Made by a program: the position numbers and the translations under genes
Source: C7867-006 sp964453075
GTDB taxonomy: Bacteria > Patescibacteriota > Minisyncoccia > Phycocordibacterales > DATDWN01
NCBI GenBank assembly: GCA_964453075.1
Contig: CAYVNM010000004.1
Coordinates: 1 to 64,000 of the forward strand
DNA length: 64,000 nucleotides
Reading direction: 5' to 3'
Notes under the pieces: generated by a model
What the model was told of the DNA's origin: nothing
The model's database searches: none
What the model saw: the letters and a program-made list of their open reading frames with translations, nothing else
Part shown: piece by piece, positions 49,673 to 60,084 of the stretch
Position numbering within the stretch: the first letter of the stretch is position 1
Layout of the letters: every line of letters starts with the position of its first letter

Positions 49673-52600
49673 ATGAATATTACAACCGCTCGTCCACAAA
49701 AATTTTTCAGTCGTTTCAAAAAACCTTTGGTTTCAACTCCAAACTTTGTTGAGCCTCAAATAGAGTCTTTTAAGTGGCTCATAGAAAAGGGGTTAAAAGA
49801 GGTTTTTGAAGAGTTTTCTTCAATAAAAGATTTTTCTGAAAAGAAATTCACGTTGGATTTCACTGGTTTTGAATTGGCTCAAGCAAAGCATGACGAATAC
49901 TATGCTAAAGACAATAAACTTTCTTACGAAGCCCCTTTAAAGGTTAAAGTAAAGCTAAAAAATCATATACTAGGTACAGAAAAAGAACAGGAAATCTTTA
50001 TGGCAGATTTTCCTATTATGACTTCTCACGGTACATTTATTATATCTGGTATAGAAAGAGTTATAGTTCCTCAACTGGCACGTTCATATGGAGTTTTCTT
50101 TACTGCTTCTGAAATAAAGGGAAGAAAATTGTTTGGTGCTAAAATTATTCCTTCCAGAGGTGCTTGGATAGAAATAGAATCTGATTCAGATGGGATGATA
50201 TATGTACGTATAGACAGAAAAAGAAAGTTTGCTGCAACTACACTACTAAGAGTTTTAGGTGCAAAAGATGATGCTTCCATAAAGAAATTGTTTGCAGAAG
50301 ATAAGTTTGCAACTACAGCGATAGAAAAAACCTTACTTAAGGATAAGGATAAAACTGTAGATGAGGCATTTATAGAGATACACAAAAGACTACGAGATGG
50401 GGATTTGGCTACTGCTGACAACGCTAGAGAATTTATAAATTCTATTTTTGAGGAAGAAAGATATGACCTTTCTCCTGTTGGAAGATATAGATTCAACAAG
50501 AGATTCAACAAAAAGATGGATGAGAAGGAGCTTAAGAGAAAGACGGTCTCACTTGATGATGTGGTCACCATAATTTCTCACATAGCACTATTAAATAATA
50601 CTCCTAACGCTATGGAGGACGACATTGATCATTTGGGTAGTCGTCGAGTTAGGTTTGTTGGTGAGCTATTCCAGCAAAAAATTCGTACAGGTATGGCTCA
50701 GATAAAAAGAAACATTCAAAATAGAATGTCTACTATAGATACTGATGTTACTCTCCCTGTTCAATTTATTTCTCCAAAGCCATTACAGGCAAGAATAAAA
50801 GAATTTTTCACTACCAACCAATTGTCACAATTCATGACACAAGAGAATCCTCTTGCTGAAATAGAGAATTTACGTTTGTTGTCAGCTTTGGGACCTGGAG
50901 GATTGAACAGGACGAGAGCAGGTTTTGAAGTCCGTGATGTACACACTTCCCACTATGGTAGACTTTGTCCAATTCATACACCTGAAGGCCCTAACATTGG
51001 TCTTGTTTTGCGTCTTGCTATTTACGCAAGAATAAATAATTTTGGAATGATAGAAACTCCATATGCCAAGGTTAAGAATGGAAAAGTTACAGACGAAATA
51101 GTTTATTTGAACGCTTCTGAAGAAGAGAGATATGCTATTGCTCATGCGGCAACTCCTATAGATAAAGATGGAAAAATAACAGTTCCCGTTGTTGAGGTGA
51201 GAATAGAAGGAAATCCTAGTACTACTACTAGAGAAAAAGTTGACTTTATTGATGTTGCTACAAACCAGGCATTTTCAATAGCAACTTCAATGATTCCTTT
51301 CTTGAATCACGACGAAGCAAACAGAGCACTGATGGCATCAAACATGCAAAGACAGGCTACCCCTTGTATAGTTCCAGAAGCTCCTTTGGTTGCTACTGGA
51401 ATGGAAGTTGATGCGCTTAGAGACACTGGTAGGTTGGTTATAGCCGAGGAAGATGGTGAAGTGACACATTCTGATGGTACTAGAATTGTTGTTAAAAATA
51501 AACACAACAAAGATAATGAATATACACTTATTAGATTTTCACGTACTAATGGTTTTACAGCATTTCATCAAAGACCAAGAGTTAATGTTGGAGACAAGAT
51601 AAAGAAGGGTGATATATTGGCAGACACCTCAGCAAGTGTGAATGGACAGTCAGCAATTGGGCAGAACATGCTCGTAGCCTTTATGTCTTGGAGTGGTTCT
51701 AACTACGAAGACGCTATTATACTTTCAGAAAGAGTTGTAAAAGATAGTAAATTTACATCTATTCATATAGAAGATTTTGTTGTAAATGTTCGAGATACAA
51801 AATTAGGTCCTGAAGTAACAACTTGTGATATCCCAAATGTTGGAGAAAGTAAATTAAAAAACCTTGCAGAGGATGGAATTGTTCAGGTAGGTGCAGAGGT
51901 TCGTTCTGGTGACATATTGGTTGGAAAGATTACACCAAAGGGAGAAACCCAACTTACACCAGAAGAAAGATTGCTTCGATCTCTTTTTGGAGAGAAAGCT
52001 CATGATGTAAAAGATACATCAAAAAGAATGGAAGGTGGCAAAAGAGGTAGAGTTATAAAAGTTCAAATTTTCTCAAGGGAGAACGGTGACAAGTTGGATT
52101 CAGGAATAATAAAAAGAATTCATATAGAGGTTGCTCAGCTAAGAAATGTTTCTGTGGGAGATAAGCTAGCTGGACGACATGGTAACAAAGGAGTTATTTC
52201 ACGTATCTTACCTGAGGAGGATATGCCATATATGGAAGATGGTACTCCAATAGATGTTATTTTGACTCCACTTGGTGTGCCTTCACGTATGAATCTTGGT
52301 CAGATTTTAGAACTTCACTTAGGACTTGCTGCACATACACTAGGATATCAGGCTATTGTTCCTCCATTTACAGGTGCTACTGGAGAGGAGATAAAAGAGG
52401 AATTGAAGAAAGCAGGGTTTAGTGAGACAGGAAAGATGAAGTTGTTTGACGGAAGAACGGGAGAGGCTTTTGAACAAGAAGTTGCTGTAGGTTACATGTA
52501 TATATTGAAACTTCACCACATGGTAGAAGACAAAATACACATGAGATCTATAGGGCCTTATTCTCTCATCACACAACAACCACTTGGAGGAAAAGCTCAA

Positions 52601-52870
52601 AACGGTGGTCAAAGATTTGGAGAAATGGAAGTGTGGGCACTTCTCGGTCATGGTGCGGCACATACTTTGCAGGAAATACTGACAATAAAATCAGACGATA
52701 TTATAGGAAGATCATCAGCTTTTGACGCTATAGTGAAAGGGTTGCCAATCACTCAGCTCAATACACCAGCATCATTTAATGTGTTGCTGAACAATCTGCG
52801 TGGATTAGCCTTGGATGTTCAAATAAAAAAAGGGTCGAAAGAAATAAATAATGAGAAATTAGAAAGTTAA
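49673..52870 (+). CDS. rpoB: RNA polymerase beta subunit
   Basis: 1065 residues, compact. Start MNITTARPQKFFSRFKKP at 49673; an ATG 14 codons earlier is possible but atypical. Conserved blocks include GERVIV-like SGIERVIVPQLARS, the rifampicin pocket (QLSQFMTQENPLAEIENLRLLSALGPGG), GRLCPIHTPEGPNIGL, SGSNYEDAIILSERVV, KGETQLTPEERLLRSLFGEKA in pieces, HGNKGVISRILP and GGKAQNGGQRFGEMEVWAL. Several pocket residues differ from E. coli (D516T, S522A, H526N, R529L in its numbering). Large lineage-specific insertions are absent. Confidence 0.96.
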   Translation: MNITTARPQKFFSRFKKPLVSTPNFVEPQIESFKWLIEKGLKEVFEEFSSIKDFSEKKFTLDFTGFELAQAKHDEYYAKDNKLSYEAPLKVKVKLKNHILGTEKEQEIFMADFPIMTSHGTFIISGIERVIVPQLARSYGVFFTASEIKGRKLFGAKIIPSRGAWIEIESDSDGMIYVRIDRKRKFAATTLLRVLGAKDDASIKKLFAEDKFATTAIEKTLLKDKDKTVDEAFIEIHKRLRDGDLATADNAREFINSIFEEERYDLSPVGRYRFNKRFNKKMDEKELKRKTVSLDDVVTIISHIALLNNTPNAMEDDIDHLGSRRVRFVGELFQQKIRTGMAQIKRNIQNRMSTIDTDVTLPVQFISPKPLQARIKEFFTTNQLSQFMTQENPLAEIENLRLLSALGPGGLNRTRAGFEVRDVHTSHYGRLCPIHTPEGPNIGLVLRLAIYARINNFGMIETPYAKVKNGKVTDEIVYLNASEEERYAIAHAATPIDKDGKITVPVVEVRIEGNPSTTTREKVDFIDVATNQAFSIATSMIPFLNHDEANRALMASNMQRQATPCIVPEAPLVATGMEVDALRDTGRLVIAEEDGEVTHSDGTRIVVKNKHNKDNEYTLIRFSRTNGFTAFHQRPRVNVGDKIKKGDILADTSASVNGQSAIGQNMLVAFMSWSGSNYEDAIILSERVVKDSKFTSIHIEDFVVNVRDTKLGPEVTTCDIPNVGESKLKNLAEDGIVQVGAEVRSGDILVGKITPKGETQLTPEERLLRSLFGEKAHDVKDTSKRMEGGKRGRVIKVQIFSRENGDKLDSGIIKRIHIEVAQLRNVSVGDKLAGRHGNKGVISRILPEEDMPYMEDGTPIDVILTPLGVPSRMNLGQILELHLGLAAHTLGYQAIVPPFTGATGEEIKEELKKAGFSETGKMKLFDGRTGEAFEQEVAVGYMYILKLHHMVEDKIHMRSIGPYSLITQQPLGGKAQNGGQRFGEMEVWALLGHGAAHTLQEILTIKSDDIIGRSSAFDAIVKGLPITQLNTPASFNVLLNNLRGLALDVQIKKGSKEINNEKLES

Positions 52871-52913
52871 AATAACAAAAAATATTAATTTTTAATTTCT
52901 AATTTTAAAAAAT

Positions 52914-55900
52914 ATGAAAACAAGAACAACAACAGACTCAAATGATTTTGAAACAATAGCTCTAAAGATAGCCTCTCCTGAAAGAATAAAAGAGTGGTCA
53001 TTTGGAGAGGTTACAAAGCCAGAAACAATAAACTATCGTACACAGCGAAGTGAAAAAAATGGTCTTTTTGATGAAAAAATATTTGGTCCGGACAAAGACT
53101 ATGAATGTTATTGTGGAAAGTATAGAGGTATTAGATATAAAGGAATAATCTGTGAAAAATGTGGTGTTGAAATAACTCGCTCCATAGTTAGGCGTGAAAG
53201 AATGGGACATATTGAATTAGCCACTGTGGTTTCGCATATTTGGTTTTTGAAATCAATGCCAAGCAGAATTAGTATGATTTTGGGTATTCCTACAGCAGAT
53301 TTGGAGAAGGTTATTTATTTTGCCGGATACATAGTTACAAAAGTTTCAGAGGAAGACAGAACAAGAACTTTGAAAGATCTTGATTCTGAATACAAGGCAA
53401 AAATAAAGTCTCTTCAGGATGAAAAAACAAAAGAAGCTGTAAAAGAAATGCTTCTAAATGCAAAAAGAGAGATAGAATCAATACAAGAAGGTAGGGTTCT
53501 AGATGAGGTAGAGTATTACAACTATGGAATGAAGTACGGAACTATGTTTGAAGCTGGAATAGGAGCAGAAGCCATCTATAACATTTTCAAAAAATTAGAC
53601 TTACACAAACTTCAAGACCAACTGAAAAAAGAACTTGAAAAAGCAAGTAGTATAGATGTAGCCAGAATAAACAAAAGATTGGGAGTGGTTGGGGCTATGA
53701 TAAACTCTAACACAAGACCTGAATGGATGTTTCTAACAAACATTCCTGTCATGCCTCCTGCTCTCAGACCAATGGTACCGCTTGATGGTGGTAGGTATGC
53801 TACATCAGATGTAAACGATCTTTACAGAAGAGTTATAAACAGAAACAATAGATTGAAGAAATTAAAAGAAATACATGCTCCTGATGTTATTTTAAGAAAT
53901 GAAAAAAGAATTTTGCAAGAAGCCGTTGATGCACTGATCGATAATACGATTAGACATGGTTCTGCTTCTGGTGCAATAAACCAATCTCAGAGGAGACCTT
54001 TGAAGTCTATAGCAGACAATCTTAAAGGTAAAAGAGGTATTTTCAGACAAAACCTTCTAGGTAAAAGAGTGGATTATTCCGGACGTTCAGTTATTGTTGT
54101 TGGTCCAGATTTACATCTGAATCAATGTGGTTTGCCAAAACACATGGCCCTGGAATTGTTCAAACCTTTTATCATTTCACAAATTTTACAAAAAGAACTT
54201 GCTTACAACATAAGAGGCGCTTCAAAACTTATTGAAGATGGAATTCCTGAAGTTTGGTCTATCCTTGAAGATGTTATTTCAACTAGATATGTATTGCTCA
54301 ACCGTGCACCTACTCTACACAGATTAGGTATCCAAGCCTTCAAACCTATTTTGATAGAAGGAAATGCTATTCAACTACATCCACTTGTTTGTTCTGCCTT
54401 TAATGCGGACTTCGACGGTGACCAAATGGCCGTTCACGTTCCTTTGTCAGACGAAGCTCAATTGGAAGCTCGGGAAATAATGGCTTCTGATAAAAATATT
54501 CTAAAGCCTGGTTCAGGTGATCCAACTGTTTCGGCTAAGATGCTTGATATTGTTTTGGGATGTTACTGGATGACAAAAGAGATAGAAGGCGAGAAAGGTG
54601 AAGGTAAGTTTTTCTCTTCTCCTAATGCTGCTATAACGGCTTATGATCTCAGTGCAGTTTCTTTCAGAGCAAAAATAAAAGTATTACCTTCTAGTTCAGA
54701 AAAATATAAACAATACGATGGTAAATTATTTGAAACCACAGTTGGAAGATTATTGTTTAACTCAGTCTTGCCTAAAGATTATCCTTTCATAAACTATGAA
54801 ATTAACCGAGATAAGATAACAGGTTTGGTTGATGATCTTATTGAGAAATATGGTATTGAAAATGTTCCAAAGATTATTGATAAGATAAAAGATTTCGGTT
54901 TTAGATATGCAACACACGCAGGAGTTACTTGGGGAATTGATGATATTGTTATACCAAAAGAGAAGGCAGAAATAGTCTCTAAATCAAAAGAAAAATCAGA
55001 TGCAATAGTGGAGCACTTTAACGCTGGTCTTATTTCTAAGGACGAAAGACACAGACAAACAATTGAAATTTGGCATGGTGCAAAAGCTGAGTTAGAAAAA
55101 TTAATGCCTGGTAATTTACCAAAAAATGGTTCAGTTTCAGATATGGTGCTTTCAAAGGCCAGAGGATCTATGAGTAATATTACTCAGATGGCTGGTATGA
55201 AAGGTCTTATTACAAATACAGCCGGAGAAACCATTGAGTTCCCAATCATTTCTTGTTCAAAAGAAGGCCTGACTCCTCTTGAGTATTTTATTACTACTCA
55301 CGGAGCTAGAAAGGGTCTTACAGATACCGCTCTTAATACTGCAAAATCTGGTTATCTAACAAGAAAAATGTTCGTTGTGGCACAAGATACGATTATCACA
55401 GAAGAGGATTGTGGAACTAAGGAAGGGGTAACTATAGATAAACATGCTATATCTGGAATTGAAATACCTATTGTTAAACACATCAAAGGAAGATTTTTGG
55501 CGGCTGATGTTGTGACTAAAGATGGAAAAACTTTGTTTAAGAAAGACCAATTAATAAGTAAGAAAGAAGCACAACAAATAGAAGCTGCAGGCGTTACCTC
55601 TGTTTCTGTAAGATCTCCTCTATCATGTAAAACATTAGATGGTATATGTGTAAAATGTTATGGAGTTGATCTTGGCAAAAATAAGGTTGTGGATTTGGGT
55701 GAAGCTGTTGGAACAGTGGCTGGACAAGCTATCGGTGAACCAGGAACACAGCTCACAATGAGAACATTCCACGCTGGAGGTACAGCATCTGTGGCTGGAG
55801 ATATTGTTTCAGGTTTGCCTAGAGTTGAAGAGTTGTTTGAAAAAAGGAAACCAAAAAATCCTGCTGTGGTTTGCTCAGTTTCTGGAACTATCTCAGATAT

Positions 55901-56591
55901 AAGGATAACTGATAAGGAAAAGGTAATAGCTATCACACCTGTTATTGAAGATAGAACAAAAACAAAGGACAAGATCGAATATTCCATTTCTCTTAATCGT
56001 ACAATATTGGTAAAGGTTGGAGATGAGGTGAAAAAAGGTGACATGATAACTGATGGTTCTGCAGATATAGATGAGTTGTTCAAATATGCTGGTAGAGAAA
56101 AAACAATTGACTATATTATTCATGAAATAAACAAACCTTACGAATTACAGGGAGAGACAGTATCAAGAAAACATATTGAAACTATTGTTCGTCAGATGTT
56201 TTCTAGAAAGAAAATCAAGAATCCAGGAGATACAGTATTTTTGGAAGGTGATCTTGTCGAATTAGCTTTCCTTGCTGAAGAAAATGATCGCGTAAGGGCT
56301 CTGGGACTAGAAGAGGCAAAAGCAGAAAGTGTAGTTATGGGTATAACAGACGTCTCTCTTTCTCGAAAAAGCTTCCTTGCTGCTGCATCATTCCAGCATA
56401 CAACTCGCATGCTTATATCAAGTGCAATAAAAGGTACAGCAGACAAACTTTCAGGTCTTATGGAAAATGTTATTCTTGGTAGACTTATTCCAGCAGGAAC
56501 AGGATTTAAAGGTAGTAAAAAATCAGAATTGATTTCTGAAATGAGAGAAAATAGACCGGAAATAATAGAAGAAAGAAATAGATTCAACTAG
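52914..56591 (+). CDS. rpoC: RNA polymerase beta' subunit
   Basis: 1225 residues. The N-terminal zinc ribbon has CYCGKY and ICEKCGVE. The catalytic loop NADFDGDQMAVHVPLS carries the three Asp that hold Mg. RAPTLHRLGIQAF, the trigger loop region (MAGMKGLITNTAGETIE; GARKGLTDTALNTAKSGYLTRK) and the second zinc site (CKTLDGICVKCYG) are all present. GEAVGTVAGQAIGEPGTQLTMRTFHAGG is intact. 43 nt after rpoB in the same operon. Confidence 0.97.
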   Translation: MKTRTTTDSNDFETIALKIASPERIKEWSFGEVTKPETINYRTQRSEKNGLFDEKIFGPDKDYECYCGKYRGIRYKGIICEKCGVEITRSIVRRERMGHIELATVVSHIWFLKSMPSRISMILGIPTADLEKVIYFAGYIVTKVSEEDRTRTLKDLDSEYKAKIKSLQDEKTKEAVKEMLLNAKREIESIQEGRVLDEVEYYNYGMKYGTMFEAGIGAEAIYNIFKKLDLHKLQDQLKKELEKASSIDVARINKRLGVVGAMINSNTRPEWMFLTNIPVMPPALRPMVPLDGGRYATSDVNDLYRRVINRNNRLKKLKEIHAPDVILRNEKRILQEAVDALIDNTIRHGSASGAINQSQRRPLKSIADNLKGKRGIFRQNLLGKRVDYSGRSVIVVGPDLHLNQCGLPKHMALELFKPFIISQILQKELAYNIRGASKLIEDGIPEVWSILEDVISTRYVLLNRAPTLHRLGIQAFKPILIEGNAIQLHPLVCSAFNADFDGDQMAVHVPLSDEAQLEAREIMASDKNILKPGSGDPTVSAKMLDIVLGCYWMTKEIEGEKGEGKFFSSPNAAITAYDLSAVSFRAKIKVLPSSSEKYKQYDGKLFETTVGRLLFNSVLPKDYPFINYEINRDKITGLVDDLIEKYGIENVPKIIDKIKDFGFRYATHAGVTWGIDDIVIPKEKAEIVSKSKEKSDAIVEHFNAGLISKDERHRQTIEIWHGAKAELEKLMPGNLPKNGSVSDMVLSKARGSMSNITQMAGMKGLITNTAGETIEFPIISCSKEGLTPLEYFITTHGARKGLTDTALNTAKSGYLTRKMFVVAQDTIITEEDCGTKEGVTIDKHAISGIEIPIVKHIKGRFLAADVVTKDGKTLFKKDQLISKKEAQQIEAAGVTSVSVRSPLSCKTLDGICVKCYGVDLGKNKVVDLGEAVGTVAGQAIGEPGTQLTMRTFHAGGTASVAGDIVSGLPRVEELFEKRKPKNPAVVCSVSGTISDIRITDKEKVIAITPVIEDRTKTKDKIEYSISLNRTILVKVGDEVKKGDMITDGSADIDELFKYAGREKTIDYIIHEINKPYELQGETVSRKHIETIVRQMFSRKKIKNPGDTVFLEGDLVELAFLAEENDRVRALGLEEAKAESVVMGITDVSLSRKSFLAAASFQHTTRMLISSAIKGTADKLSGLMENVILGRLIPAGTGFKGSKKSELISEMRENRPEIIEERNRFN

Positions 56592-56673
56592 GCTAAAAAG
56601 TAGAGTGTTTTGTTCTGATATTTAGGGTTTTTGTGGGGTTAGGGTAATTAGGTCAATTAGATATTTAAACCAA

Positions 56674-58392
56674 ATGTCCTCGTCTGTTGATCAAATAAAA
56701 TCAAAAATAGATATTGTCTCTCTGATTTCTAGTTATATAAAACTAGAGAAGGCAGGAGCAAACTTTAAAGGAAAGTGTCCATTTCATAATGAAAAGACAC
56801 CATCCTTTTTTGTGTCTCCAGATAGAGGTAGTTATTATTGTTTTGGTTGTCAGGCCAAAGGAGATATATTCACTTTTGTCCAAGAGTTTGAGGGTTTGGA
56901 TTTCTTAGGGAGTTTAAAAGTTTTGGCGGATAAAGCAGGTGTGGTTTTAGAGCACTATAATTCTGAAGAAAAAACAGAAAAACAGAGATTGCATTCTGTT
57001 TTGGAACAGGCAGTATTTTTTTATGAGAAAAAACTTGTAGAAAATAAAAATGCTTTAGATTATCTACACAGCAGGGGTGTCTTGGATACTACCATAAAGG
57101 ATTTCAGAATTGGTTTTGCTCCTGCTGAATGGAGAAGTTTGTTCGAGTATCTTTTGAGCAGGGGTGTATCAGAAAAAGATATGTTGCTCGTTGGTCTTAT
57201 TAAGAGAAAGGAAGGGTCAGTTGACTCATATTACGATACCTTCAGAGGTAGGATTATGTTTCCAATCAATGATTCATCCGGGAGAGTTGTTGGTTTTTCT
57301 GGAAGAATACTCGTTGCTGATGATAAGTCACCAAAATATTTGAATAGCCCAGAAACATCTTTATTCAATAAATCAGAAATATTATTTGGATTAGATAAGG
57401 CTAAAAATAGCATTAGGTTAAAAGACTATTCAATCTTGGTTGAAGGGCAAATGGACCTCATCATGCTCCATCAAACTGGTATCACAAATACCGTTGCATC
57501 ATCAGGCACCGCTCTGACAGAAAACCATCTAATAAAGCTTCGCAGACTGTCTAATAGAATAATCATGTCTTATGATGGTGACAATGCAGGTTTTTCCGCA
57601 TCCAATCGCAGTAGTCAACTAGCGTTGTCGTTAGGTATGGAACTAAAACTTGCAGTCATGCCTGAAGGAAAGGATCCTGCAGATCTCGCAAAAGAGGATA
57701 TAGAAAAACTTAAAGAATCATTAAAAAGTTCAAAACATATCATAGATTTTTATACGGATTCACTTTTATCAAGGGGCCTTGAGCCTCGTAAACTTGGTCA
57801 GGAAATACAAAAAAATGTACTCCCTTATGTGGCATTGCTTAGTAGCACAATAGAAAAATCTCACTTCATAAAAAGTATAGCTCAAAAAACTTTTATAAAA
57901 GAAGAGGCTTTGTGGGATGATTTGAATAAAATTAATATAAATACAGGTGACATAAATCAAAAAAATATTCAAGACCATCTACCTTCAAAACGTGTAGAGG
58001 CTATTGAGAGAAGGGTTTTTGGAATTATAATGTGGAAAAAAAATAATTCAGATGCGGAAGATGGAATAGATATGGTGGATATAGAAAAAAGAGCCAACGA
58101 AATATTTGGGGATAGAAAAGAGATTTTAGAAGAGGTGTTTCAAAAGGAAAGAGATTCTTTACTATTTGAGATAGAAAGTTATTATGGAGGTAAACCAGAT
58201 TTGAGAAGGGATATAGATTATCTATTGCTTGGACTTGAAGAAGAATATTTAAAAAAAAGTTTTGCTGTAGCTATGGTTAATTTACAAAAAGCAGAACAAT
58301 CAAAAAACAGTGAACACATATCAAAGTTTTTAAAAGAATGTCAGGAAATATCACAAAAAATAAATAAAATTAAAAATAATTATGAAAAATAA
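56674..58392 (+). CDS. dnaG: DNA primase
   Basis: Makes RNA primers for replication. 572 residues. CHC2 zinc finger (CPFHNEKTPSFF ... YYCFGCQAKGD, about 36-64), an RNA-polymerase-type core (GFSGRIL, KYLNSPETSLFNK), TOPRIM acid VEGQMDLIMLHQTG and SYDGDNAG. The C-terminal helicase-binding domain is present but weakly conserved. Its last 11 bases overlap the start of rpoD, so the two are coupled (the macromolecular-synthesis pair, here without rpsU and joined to rpoBC). Confidence 0.95.
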   Translation: MSSSVDQIKSKIDIVSLISSYIKLEKAGANFKGKCPFHNEKTPSFFVSPDRGSYYCFGCQAKGDIFTFVQEFEGLDFLGSLKVLADKAGVVLEHYNSEEKTEKQRLHSVLEQAVFFYEKKLVENKNALDYLHSRGVLDTTIKDFRIGFAPAEWRSLFEYLLSRGVSEKDMLLVGLIKRKEGSVDSYYDTFRGRIMFPINDSSGRVVGFSGRILVADDKSPKYLNSPETSLFNKSEILFGLDKAKNSIRLKDYSILVEGQMDLIMLHQTGITNTVASSGTALTENHLIKLRRLSNRIIMSYDGDNAGFSASNRSSQLALSLGMELKLAVMPEGKDPADLAKEDIEKLKESLKSSKHIIDFYTDSLLSRGLEPRKLGQEIQKNVLPYVALLSSTIEKSHFIKSIAQKTFIKEEALWDDLNKININTGDINQKNIQDHLPSKRVEAIERRVFGIIMWKKNNSDAEDGIDMVDIEKRANEIFGDRKEILEEVFQKERDSLLFEIESYYGGKPDLRRDIDYLLLGLEEEYLKKSFAVAMVNLQKAEQSKNSEHISKFLKECQEISQKINKIKNNYEK

Positions 58393-59826
58393 AAAGGCAA
58401 AAAAGAATAGCTCAAAAGGCAAAAAACCTACCAAGAGATTGGTAAAAGTTAAGGCCAAAGCAAAAAAGGCAAAAAAGGCAAAAAAAATCGTTGTGCCAAA
58501 AGTTCGTAAGAAGAAGAAAACTGGAGTTTCTCTGACAATGAAGGCATCAAAGAATGCTGTTCTCAAAAATGCTCCCGCTCAAAAAAAATCAGACAAGCAA
58601 GGAGAAGGCATGATAAGACTTTTGTCTAAAGGAAAAGATAGGGGTTATGTTACCTACGATGAGATTTTGAAGGAGTTTCCTACAGTTGAGGATGATATAA
58701 TTTTTCTAGATGAGCTTTATGAAAAACTTTCTGCTAGTGGTATAGATATTCTTGAGGGAGGCGGTCTTTTGGAATCAAATTCAAACGATGATTTAATTGG
58801 TAAAAAGTATTCTTATGGCAGAGGCGGAGAATCATCATATGATTCTATTCAGATGTATCTAAAAGAAATAGGTCAATATCAACTCATCTCTGGAGGACAG
58901 GAAAAAGAACTGGCAAAAAGAATAGAAAAGGGCGACATAGAAGCTATAAATCTTTTAGCTAGAGCCAACTTACGTCTAGTGGTTTCTATTGCCAAAAAAT
59001 ATGCTAATCGTAGTCCAGACCTGACTCTCCTTGATCTCATACAAGAAGGAAACCTTGGATTATTTAAAGCTGTTAGTAAGTTTGATTGGACCAAGGGGTA
59101 TAAATTTTCTACATACGCCACTTGGTGGATTCGTCAGGCGATAACACGTGCTTTGGCTGATCAATCTCGCACGATCAGAGTGCCGGTTCATATGGTTGAG
59201 ACTATTGCTAAATACAAACAAGTTGTGAGGAGGCTTTCTCAAGATTTGGGACGAGATCCATTACCAGAGGAGATAGCTATAGAAATGAATCTTTCAGTAG
59301 ACAAAGTTTATACTATTGAAAAAATAGATCAGAGTACTTTGTCTCTAGAGAGTCCGATAGGGGACGATGGGGATGAAAGCAAAAGTAAGCTTGGAGATTT
59401 TCTTGCAGATGAAAAGATACTTTCTCCAGATCAGGAATCTTCACGAAGAATAATATCTGATCAGGTTAAGGAAATACTCAATGATTTACCAGAAAAGGAA
59501 AGAAAAATTCTAGAACTTCGTCATGGATTAGTAGATGGAGTGACACACACACTAGAGGAAGTAGGTAAGGAATTTGGAGTTACTCGTGAGCGTATCAGAC
59601 AGATTGAAGCAAAAGCGCACGAGAAAATTCGTCAGCATGATAAGATAAATAGGTTGAGGAATTANNNNNNNNNNNNNNNNNNNNNNNNNNNNNNNNNNNN
59701 NNNNNNNNNNNNNNNNNNNNNNNNNNNNNNNNNNNNNNNNNNNNNNNNNNNNNNNNNNNNNNNNCAAAAGCGCACGAGAAAATTCGTCAGCATGATAAGA
59801 TAAATAGGTTGAGGAATTATTATTAA
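58382..59826 (+). CDS. rpoD: Primary sigma factor (RpoD/SigA), interrupted by a false gap
   Basis: Directs RNA polymerase to -10 and -35 elements. A Lys/Ala-rich N-terminus (about 1-60) is followed by region 1.1-like sequence, 1.2 (SIQMYLKEIGQYQLIS), region 2 (NLRLVVSIAKKYANR, DLIQEGNLGLFKAVSKFDW, KFSTYATWWIRQAITRAL), region 3 and region 4 (TLEEVGKEFGVTRERIRQIEAKA). The 100 N at 59665-59764 are flanked by an exact 55-bp duplication. Removing the gap and one copy restores the ending KINRLRNYY and a 429-residue protein. Confidence 0.95.
59665..59764. other. Scaffold gap of 100 N with 55-bp overlap
   Basis: Bases 59610-59664 and 59765-59819 are identical, as expected when two contigs that overlap are joined with Ns instead of merged. 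The repeat is not biological. Confidence 0.95.
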
Positions 59827-59949
59827 AATCTCTGGTCTTTTTGTCCAATTTCTGCGTTGGAATTTCAAAAATTCTCGTCACCTTACGACAGTAAGGCTCC
59901 TCGCATTTTCTTATTCCGTCTTGAACTAGGCCAAAAATCCTCCGAGATT
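59827..59949 (+). repeat. Palindromic 3' element A4
   Basis: Starts just after the rpoD stop: AATCTCTGGTCTTTTTGTCC left, GGCCAAAAATCCTCCGAGATT in part right. Internal motif CCAATTTCTGCGTTGG left and CGTCTTGAACT right. Apical CTCGTCAC-CTTAC-GACA-GTAAG-GCTCCTCG, nearly the same as A1. Confidence 0.8.
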
Positions 59950-59971
59950 CTTATGGGAAGATCTTAAATAT

Positions 59972-60005
59972 AACAAAAAGCTTCTCTCACGAGGAGTTTT
60001 TTGTT
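59972..60005 (+). terminator. Terminator before cassette C11
   Basis: AACAAAAAGCTTCTC, TCAC, GAGGAGTTTTTTGTT. Confidence 0.85.
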
Positions 60006-60009
60006 TGTA

Positions 60010-60038
60010 TTGACAATTCAAATCAATTGTGTTAACAT
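60010..60038 (+). promoter_or_regulatory. Promoter of cassette C11
   Basis: TTGACA (60010-60015), 17-bp spacer, TAACAT (60033-60038). The leader has a GAGGCAA-TC-TTGCCTC hairpin before AGGGGTG. Confidence 0.65.
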
Positions 60039-60084
60039 TAATAACTAGAGAGGCAATCTTGCCTCAGACATTTAGGGGTGTTCC

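Noticed and set aside
59610..59819. Tandem repeat in rpoD
   Set aside because: The two 55-bp copies flank a 100-N gap and are best explained by unmerged contig overlap.
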